Shown here: positions 57,337 to 64,000 of the stretch, piece after piece | How the letters are laid out: every line of letters starts with the position of its first letter | How positions within the stretch are numbered: the first letter of the stretch is position 1 | NCBI GenBank assembly: GCA_022824465.1 | Contig: JAJDZV010000008.1 | Coordinates: 1 to 64,000, forward strand | From: Anaerolineae bacterium | GTDB taxonomy: Bacteria; Chloroflexota; Anaerolineae; Aggregatilineales; Phototrophicaceae | Length of the DNA stretch: 64,000 nucleotides | Direction of reading: 5' to 3' | Notes under the pieces: generated by a model | Database searches by the model: none | Seen by the model: the letters and a program-made list of their open reading frames with translations, nothing else | What the model was told of the DNA's origin: nothing | Position numbers and translations under genes: made by a program

Positions 57337-58503
57337 TCAGCCCCGCAGCGCGCTCATGCGCTCAGCCGCGCGCTCCAGCGTCTCGTCGCTTTTGCAGAAG
57401 GCGAAGCGCACATGATTCTCGGCGTGATGTCGGTGTTTCGCGCTGAAGAAAGCCGAGGGCGGGATCGTCGCCACGCCGATCTCTTCGATCAAATGGCGAC
57501 AGAACTCGACATCGTTGCCATCGTAAACCGCCGAAAAGTCGCCCATGATGAAGTAAGTGCCTTCGGGCTGTATCGCCGTCATGCCGGCCGCCTCGATCAC
57601 TTGCATGACCAGATCGCGCTTGTGGGAATATAGCGCCTGATACTCTTCATAATAGCTGGTCCCCAGTGTGAAGGCGTAGGCAGTAGCCGCCTGCGCCGGA
57701 TGATTGGTCGCGAAGGTTATAAATTGATGCGAGCGCCACACGCCCGTGATCAGTTCGGGCGGACCATAAACCCAGCCGATCTTCCAACCCGTCATGCCAA
57801 AAGTCTTGCCGGCGCTGCCGATGGTCACCGTTCGTTCGAACATGCCCGGCAATGACGCAATCGCCACATGCTGATGCCCCTCGAAGGTCAGGTGTTCATA
57901 GACCTCGTCGGAAATGACGATGACATCGCGCTCTATGCACAGCTCGGCGATGAGCTTCAATTCGGCGCGCGTATACACGCGGCCCGATGGGTTGTTCGGC
58001 GTATTGAGGATGATGGCGCGCGTGCTGTCGCGGAAGGCGGCGCGTAACTCCGCCTCCTCGAAGGTCCAGTTTGGCGGATGCATCGGGACGTAAACAGGCG
58101 TCCCGCCCGCCATAATCACGCCGGGCACATAGCTATCGTAATATGGCTCTATGACGATGACCTCGTCGCCCGGGTCGACCAAACCCATTATCGCGCTGTA
58201 GACGCCCTGGGTCGCGCCGGCGGTGACGATGACGCCGCTTTCAGGGTCGACATCCAAACCATAGAAGACGCCGGCATGCCGCGCCACCCCTTCGCGCAAA
58301 GCCGGCAAACCCGGGCTGGGCGCGTACTGATTGGCGCTGTCACTCTTGAGCGCTGCGACCGCCGCGTCAATGATCGCTTGGGGTCCGTCGAAGTCGGGAC
58401 GCCCTTGGCCCAGGTTGACCGCCTTGTGCTGCGCCGCCAACTGGTTGATCTCGGTGAAGATCGTTGTGCCGAATGGCGCTACCCGCTTTGCGTATGATGG
58501 CAT
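57337..58503 (-). CDS. Pyridoxal-phosphate aminotransferase class I/II
   Basis: 'AVNLGQGRPDFDGPQAIIDAA', 'TAGATQGVYSAIMGLVDPGDEVIVIEPYYDSY', 'NTPNNPSGRVY', 'SAGKTFGMTGWKIGWVYGP'. Confidence 0.95.
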   Translation of the reverse strand: MPSYAKRVAPFGTTIFTEINQLAAQHKAVNLGQGRPDFDGPQAIIDAAVAALKSDSANQYAPSPGLPALREGVARHAGVFYGLDVDPESGVIVTAGATQGVYSAIMGLVDPGDEVIVIEPYYDSYVPGVIMAGGTPVYVPMHPPNWTFEEAELRAAFRDSTRAIILNTPNNPSGRVYTRAELKLIAELCIERDVIVISDEVYEHLTFEGHQHVAIASLPGMFERTVTIGSAGKTFGMTGWKIGWVYGPPELITGVWRSHQFITFATNHPAQAATAYAFTLGTSYYEEYQALYSHKRDLVMQVIEAAGMTAIQPEGTYFIMGDFSAVYDGNDVEFCRHLIEEIGVATIPPSAFFSAKHRHHAENHVRFAFCKSDETLERAAERMSALRG

Positions 58504-58562
58504 GTCTGGCTTCCTGCACTTTGTCCAATGGTCAACTGCCCAACTTGGCAGAGGCGGCGCTC

Positions 58563-59450
58563 TCAATCGTGATTGAGCAATCCAACTGCGATTTCTTTGC
58601 CAAGCTGAAAATATGGAATATTCGTGCGTCTCTTTACGAACCTAAAATGGACCGTTCGCCCCTTTGTCAATTCTCTTAATCGTTGCCAGTGGCGTTGATA
58701 CTTGACTGGCTCGCCGTTTCTTGTTTTCCAGCCATTCTTGACCCAAGCCGGCAGCCACTCGTTCATGCCCTTTGACAGATACTCTTGTGCCGTATAAACC
58801 GTCGCGCTTTCATACTGTCTCTGATGCTCTAATGCTCTTATGGCGGCGACAAGAGTAGATTCCTGCTCGGAATTGCCAGGCAATAGCTGCTTTATTTCTT
58901 GGGCGCTTTCTTTATAGATAACTTGCGCGGCAAAAGCGCAAGCTTTCTTCTTCGAGTCCACTACAGTCGTAATGTAGATTGCCGCATCGGTTTCAGGCTC
59001 TGCATCTTGCGACGCATCGCTTTCTGGTCGCGAATTCATACGCGCGCGCTTTTCCTTGACCGCTAGCCGATCGCAACGTTCGTTTAACTCATTGCCCGAA
59101 TGCCCGGCGACATACTTCCAATCAAGCTGGTGACTTTCGCCGCGTCTGCCATAATCCCGCCAGAGTGTTTTGTTGCGGGTCACCTTCTTCTTGCCCGTAG
59201 CGATATCGATCACGTAACGCGAATCAGTCACAATCGTGACTTGCGCCGGGCGCTTTAATGCCTTCAAACCCTCGATGACAGCTGTCAGTTCCATCCGATT
59301 ATTGGTGGTGTTCTCCTCGCCGCCGCTAAGCACTGTCTCCTTAAGTAGCTTCCCATTCTCATCAACCGCGCGCAATATCGCCGCCCAACCGCCCGGCTGA
59401 TTCTCCGCATGAATATCACAAGCGCCATCTGTGTAAATCGTGATTTGCAT
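58563..59450 (-). CDS. Ribonuclease HI with additional degenerate C-terminal RNase H-like domain
   Basis: N-terminal 'ITIYTDGACDIHAENQPGGWAAIL', 'NRMELTAVIEGL', 'VTDSRYV', 'GHSGNELNERCDRLA'; C-terminal 'WLPAWVKNGWKTRNGEPVKYQRHWQRL'. Confidence 0.9.
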   Translation of the reverse strand: MQITIYTDGACDIHAENQPGGWAAILRAVDENGKLLKETVLSGGEENTTNNRMELTAVIEGLKALKRPAQVTIVTDSRYVIDIATGKKKVTRNKTLWRDYGRRGESHQLDWKYVAGHSGNELNERCDRLAVKEKRARMNSRPESDASQDAEPETDAAIYITTVVDSKKKACAFAAQVIYKESAQEIKQLLPGNSEQESTLVAAIRALEHQRQYESATVYTAQEYLSKGMNEWLPAWVKNGWKTRNGEPVKYQRHWQRLRELTKGRTVHFRFVKRRTNIPYFQLGKEIAVGLLNHD

Positions 59451-59524
59451 CTCGTCCGCCAATTGGCATAAGATTAGGGCGCAGTCTAACACAGCCGACA
59501 AGTTCAGCGACAGGGTGACCAGCC

Positions 59525-59959
59525 ATGGCGGAACAACCTGACCTGCAGAAGATGCGCTATGACTCGCTGCTCAAGATCACGCGAACGATGGGCGGGGCGG
59601 CGCTCTCCGGCGCTGTGCCCACGCCGACCCTCGAGCTGGCGAAACAACTGGGCATCTCCATCGCCGATGCCTGGATGTGCTTTGATATCTATCGCACGTA
59701 CTTCGGCAAAGACCTAAACAAGCAAGACCTGGCGCGCATGTTTCAAACCACCGGCCTTATCGTGCTCGGCGGCGGCGTCGCCGGTTATATCGGCATCCGC
59801 CTGGCGCAGGCGATTCTAGCGGAAATCCTGGAACAAGTGCCGATCGCCAATTCGATCATTACCGGCTTCGCTTTCGGCAGCTCTACTTTCATCGTCGGCT
59901 TGGCGTGGCTGGCAATCGTCGAGCAGAGTTACTTCCAGCATGGCGCGGACGAGACCTAA
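59525..59959 (+). CDS. Hypothetical membrane protein
   Basis: 144 aa ORF; two hydrophobic segments ('GLIVLGGGVAGYIGIRLAQAILAEIL', 'IITGFAFGSSTFIVGLAWLAIV'); no overlapping better ORF. Confidence 0.6.
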   Translation: MAEQPDLQKMRYDSLLKITRTMGGAALSGAVPTPTLELAKQLGISIADAWMCFDIYRTYFGKDLNKQDLARMFQTTGLIVLGGGVAGYIGIRLAQAILAEILEQVPIANSIITGFAFGSSTFIVGLAWLAIVEQSYFQHGADET

Positions 59960-61266
59960 GCGCCTTGCAAGGCTATCTGCCTGGTCATCAGCGTGCGGAT
60001 CAAAGCCAGCAGCAGCAGCGCAAGCAAGCCTCCGCCGGCGCTCACGAACAGGAAGCCGCCCACACTGAATAGAAAGCCGGAGCTCAATGTCCCCAACCCT
60101 GCGCAGAAAGCCACCAGCATATCGTTGAAGCCGGCCACGCGCGTGCGCTCGGCGCCGGTCAGCGCATCCGCCAACATTGACGATCCCGCCACATAACCGA
60201 AATTCCAGCCCAAGCCCAGCAAGAACAGCCCGGCAATCAAGTAGGGCATCTGTGAAGATAGCGGCGCGATAATCGTCGACGCAATCAGCGTAAGCGCCGC
60301 TACAACCATCATCGTCACCCGGCCATAACGGTCGATCAGATAACCAGTCAAGGGCGAAAGCCCAAACATCCCCAGCACATGCGCGCCGATCACCAGCGAA
60401 ACCTGCGCGTTTGAATGGTCTTCCAGGTGCATGTGCCAGGGCGTAATCGTCATCAAAGTAACCATCACCGACTGGCTGATTACCATCGCGAGGATCGCCA
60501 GCTGGACCGTGGGCAGTCGCAGCAGCTCGCTCAACTTGTGACCGCGCTCCGGTCTTGCCGGGTCAATCACCGGCTCCGAATACTGCTCGGCAACGAGCGC
60601 CGGCTCCGGCCGCAGGAAGAAAAACGTGATGAGGAAGGACACGGCATACATAAAGCTCGCGACCACCCAGGGACCGGTCGTCAATTCGCCAGCCGCCGAC
60701 GCCGCCGGCAGCGTCGCTTGCAGCAGCTGCGTCTGCGCCAGCGCCGGACCTGTCACGATCTCGAGCGATAGTAATCGCGCCAGTTGACTGCTAGGCTCGA
60801 CCAAGGCGGGACCAAATATCGCGCCGATCGTGCCGGCGAACACCACGCGGCCAATCATCTGCGCGCGCTTGTCCACCGGGAACATCTCGCCAACGACGAA
60901 GCGGCTCATTTGCGAGCCGGATCGCGCCATACCCAAGGTGGCGGAACTTACAAGCAGCAAGGGTAAATTGCCATTGAGCACGGCATAAACTCCGATCATC
61001 CCGCCGGCTAGACCAATGCCATAAGCGGTGCACAATCCGTTGCGCCGCCCGTAACGCCCCATGATCACACCCATGAAATAAGCCATGATGGAATGCGAGA
61101 ATGTGACCATCGTGGTCGGCAAGCCGGCGGCCGCGTCCGACCCGCCGAGGATCCCCGCCGCAATTGAATGCAGCGTGATGATCGATATCTGCGCCGCCGA
61201 GAACAAACTCTGCGCCACGAAAATCGTGACCAACAGACGATGGCTCACCCTCAAGGGATATTTCAT
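59956..61266 (-). CDS. MFS transporter
   Basis: 'MGVIMGRYGRRNGLCTAYGIGLAGGMIGVYAVL', 'SPLTGYLIDRYGRVTMMVVAALTLIAS', 12 TM-like segments. Confidence 0.9.
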   Translation of the reverse strand: MKYPLRVSHRLLVTIFVAQSLFSAAQISIITLHSIAAGILGGSDAAAGLPTTMVTFSHSIMAYFMGVIMGRYGRRNGLCTAYGIGLAGGMIGVYAVLNGNLPLLLVSSATLGMARSGSQMSRFVVGEMFPVDKRAQMIGRVVFAGTIGAIFGPALVEPSSQLARLLSLEIVTGPALAQTQLLQATLPAASAAGELTTGPWVVASFMYAVSFLITFFFLRPEPALVAEQYSEPVIDPARPERGHKLSELLRLPTVQLAILAMVISQSVMVTLMTITPWHMHLEDHSNAQVSLVIGAHVLGMFGLSPLTGYLIDRYGRVTMMVVAALTLIASTIIAPLSSQMPYLIAGLFLLGLGWNFGYVAGSSMLADALTGAERTRVAGFNDMLVAFCAGLGTLSSGFLFSVGGFLFVSAGGGLLALLLLALIRTLMTRQIALQGA

Positions 61267-61389
61267 CGTCGCTCCACGCTGAGCCCGCTTGCGCCGTACG
61301 CGGTACTGGCCGCCAATCGGTCCGTTGATAAGTCCCTTTCCCTCATTTTGGGGCAAGGGGCAAGGGGACGGGGGCTTGGCGTCATCTTC

Positions 61390-64000
61390 TCAGTCCGCCA
61401 GGAAGTTGCGCAGAACCGTATGCAAAATCCCGCCGTTGCGGAAGTAGTCGACTTCGACCGGCGTATCCAATCGCACGGTAACTTCAAACTGTTTCCGCGA
61501 GCCGGCTTCATCGGTCGCTTGGACCGTTAGCCGCTGCATTGGCTCAACCTCATCCGTCACCGGAATGTCAAAGGTCTCGCGCCCGCTCAGTCCCAGCGAA
61601 GTGTACGACTCGCCCTCGGCGAACGTGAGCGGTAAAACGCCCATCATCACCAAATTGCTGCGATGAATGCGCTCGATGCTCTCGGCGATCACGGCTCGGA
61701 TGCCCAGCAGCAGCGTGCCCTTGGCCGCCCAATCTCGCGATGAGCCCATGCCGTAGTCCTTGCCAGCGAGAACAATCAAGGGCGTGCCATCCGCTTGATA
61801 GCGCAGCGCCGCGTCGTAGATCGGCATCTCTTCCATAGTCGGCAGGTAGGTTGTCACGCCGCCTTCGCTGCCGGGAACCAATAGATTGCGCAAGCGTACA
61901 TTGGCGAAGGTGCCGCGCGTCATCACCCGGTCGTTGCCCCTCCGCGAGCCGAAGCTGTTGAAATATTGCGGGCTGACGTCCCGTTCAAGCAGATACTGCC
62001 CGGCCGGCCCATTGATGGCGATGGCTCCCGCCGGCGAAATATGGTCCGTAGTTACCGAGTCGCCTCCCTTGACCATGACGCGAGCGCCCAAAATCGGCTC
62101 AATCGGCGGCGATTCACGCGGCAGATCAACGAAGAACGGCGGTTCCTGAATATAAGTGCTGTCGGCCCTCCATTCGTAGACTGGCTCGTCCGTGCTCGGT
62201 ATCGCGTTCCATTCTTCGTTGCCGTCATAGACATTGCCGTACAGCTCCAGGTACATGCCAGCGTCGAGACTTTCCTGCACCGTGCCCACAATTTCTTCCT
62301 GGCTCGGCCATATATCGCGCAGAAACACCTCCGCGCCGCGTTCGTCCGTGCCAAGCGGCTCGCTAGCCAAGTCGATATCGACCGTTCCCGCCAACGCATA
62401 TGCCACCACCAAGGGCGGCGACGCCAGGAAGTTCGCCCGCACATCCGGTCCAATCCGCCCCCCGAAATTGCGATTGCCGCTGAGCACCGAAGCCGCCACG
62501 ATATCGGCTTCGTGTATCGCCTCGCGCACCGGCTCGGGCAAGGGACCGCTGTTGCCGATGCAAGTCGTGCAGCCGTAACCGACCGTGTGGAAGCCCAGCG
62601 CCTCCAGGTGCGGCGTCAAGCCGGCTTTGTCCAGGTATTCCGTCACCACCTTGGAACCCGGCGCCAGGCTCGTCTTCACGTAAGACTTTCGCGTCAAGCC
62701 GCGCTCGTTGGCTTTCTTCGCCAGCAATCCCGCCGCAACCATCACCGACGGATTGCTCGTGTTGGTGCAAGATGTGATCGCGGCGATGACCACCGAGCCA
62801 TGCGTCAATTCGGCGCTCTCGCCGTTTGCCCGCACTTGGCCCAGCGCGCCCAGTTGCTCCCCGGACAAGGCGAAACCCTGCGGACCCAGCGGCGCCGTCA
62901 ACACTTGATTGAAGCGCGGCTTTAGCTCGCTGACCAAGATGCGATCTTGCGGGCGCAGCGGTCCAGCCACGCTCGGCTCAACCGTGTTCAAGTCCAATTC
63001 CAGCGTGTCGTTAAACGCCGGATCAGGCGTCGCATCGCTGCGGAAGAGTCCTTGTTCCTTGCAATAGACTTCCACTAGCTGCGAAAGGTCTTCATCGCGT
63101 CCGGTGCGCCGCAGGTAACTCAACACTTCATCATCCACCGGGAAGAAGCCCATGGTCGCGCCGTATTCCGGCGCCATATTGGCGATGGTGGCGCGGTCGG
63201 GCAGGGTCATGCTGCTCAAACCCGGTCCGTAAAACTCGACGAACTTGCCAACGACGCCTTTCTCGCGCAGCATCTGTGTCACCACCAGCACCAGATCAGT
63301 CGCGGTCGCGCCCTCGGGCAGCTGACCCATCAGCTTGAATCCGACCACTTCCGGCATCAGCATATAAACCGGCTGACCCAGCATCGCCGCTTCCGCCTCG
63401 ATGCCGCCAACGCCCCAGCCGAGCACGCCCAGCCCGTTGATCATAGTGGTATGGCTGTCCGTGCCCACCAGCGAATCCGGCAGCGCCACCAAGCCATCGC
63501 CCTGTGGATCGTCATAAAGCTGCACCACCTTCGCCAGATACTCCAGATTCACCTGATGCACGATGCCGGTCGCCGGCGGCACAACCTTGAGATTCTCGAA
63601 GGCTTTCTGCCCCCAATGCAGAAACTCGTAGCGCTCGCGATTGCGCATGAATTCCATTTCGGCGTTGCGCTTTATCGCGTCGGGCCGCCCGAAGACATCC
63701 ACTTGCACCGAATGGTCAATTACCAGGTCAACCGGCACAACCGGGTTGATCTTCTGCGGATCGCCGCCCATTCGCGCCATGGCGCTGCGCAACGCCGCCA
63801 AGTCGACCAGCGAGGGCACACCGGTGAAATCCTGCAGGATCACACGCGCCGGACTGAAGGGGATCTCGACCGGCTCATAGTAGTCCGCGTCCCAGGACGC
63901 CAAATTGACGACATCCTCGGCTTGGAAGAGCCGCCCATCCTCGTTGCGCAAGGCATTTTCCAGCAGTACCTTGATGCTGAAGGGCAGCCGGTCGATATTG
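61390..64000 (-). CDS. acnA: Aconitate hydratase (5' end beyond window)
   Basis: '[20 protein letters not shown]', '[32 protein letters not shown]', '[20 protein letters not shown]', '[26 protein letters not shown]'. The frame stays open through 64000 ([22 protein letters not shown]). Confidence 0.95.
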   Translation of the reverse strand, partial: NIDRLPFSIKVLLENALRNEDGRLFQAEDVVNLASWDADYYEPVEIPFSPARVILQDFTGVPSLVDLAALRSAMARMGGDPQKINPVVPVDLVIDHSVQVDVFGRPDAIKRNAEMEFMRNRERYEFLHWGQKAFENLKVVPPATGIVHQVNLEYLAKVVQLYDDPQGDGLVALPDSLVGTDSHTTMINGLGVLGWGVGGIEAEAAMLGQPVYMLMPEVVGFKLMGQLPEGATATDLVLVVTQMLREKGVVGKFVEFYGPGLSSMTLPDRATIANMAPEYGATMGFFPVDDEVLSYLRRTGRDEDLSQLVEVYCKEQGLFRSDATPDPAFNDTLELDLNTVEPSVAGPLRPQDRILVSELKPRFNQVLTAPLGPQGFALSGEQLGALGQVRANGESAELTHGSVVIAAITSCTNTSNPSVMVAAGLLAKKANERGLTRKSYVKTSLAPGSKVVTEYLDKAGLTPHLEALGFHTVGYGCTTCIGNSGPLPEPVREAIHEADIVAASVLSGNRNFGGRIGPDVRANFLASPPLVVAYALAGTVDIDLASEPLGTDERGAEVFLRDIWPSQEEIVGTVQESLDAGMYLELYGNVYDGNEEWNAIPSTDEPVYEWRADSTYIQEPPFFVDLPRESPPIEPILGARVMVKGGDSVTTDHISPAGAIAINGPAGQYLLERDVSPQYFNSFGSRRGNDRVMTRGTFANVRLRNLLVPGSEGGVTTYLPTMEEMPIYDAALRYQADGTPLIVLAGKDYGMGSSRDWAAKGTLLLGIRAVIAESIERIHRSNLVMMGVLPLTFAEGESYTSLGLSGRETFDIPVTDEVEPMQRLTVQATDEAGSRKQFEVTVRLDTPVEVDYFRNGGILHTVLRNFLAD

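Overview
This 64 kb window is gene-dense bacterial chromosome. The gene content fits an uncultured Chloroflexota-like organism, but that assignment is inference. Most of it is ordinary housekeeping: rpsT, argH, comEC, coaD, recG, a DAK2/DegV (fatty-acid-kinase-like) operon, rpe, rlmN, two tRNA-Ser genes, anmK, nusB, tatA/B-tatC, a sat-cysC fusion, a Ca-type P-ATPase, citrate synthase, 2-oxoacid:ferredoxin oxidoreductase, RNase HI and aconitase (cut by the window edge). I saw no CRISPR array, transposase or prophage. The most interesting locus is ~50.6-52.9 kb. There a small, apparently near-leaderless ORF with a Cys-Cys-Cys run is followed by a strong terminator-like hairpin. It precedes a JAMM peptidase, a ThiS/MoaD-like ubiquitin-fold sulfur carrier ending in -GGRG (a masked di-glycine), and an E1-like/rhodanese protein. 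This looks like a cysteine-responsive attenuator controlling a protein-thiocarboxylate sulfur-transfer system. Other points worth checking: an FMN riboswitch heading a three-component RibXY-like ABC transporter operon; a CotH-family ORF broken by one in-frame TAA; a deletion scar fusing an amidohydrolase start to a sugar-ABC permease tail; an RNase HI with a second, catalytically degenerate RNase H domain; tandem GT39-like proteins sharing an extra C-terminal domain; and a family of dispersed intergenic hairpin repeats.
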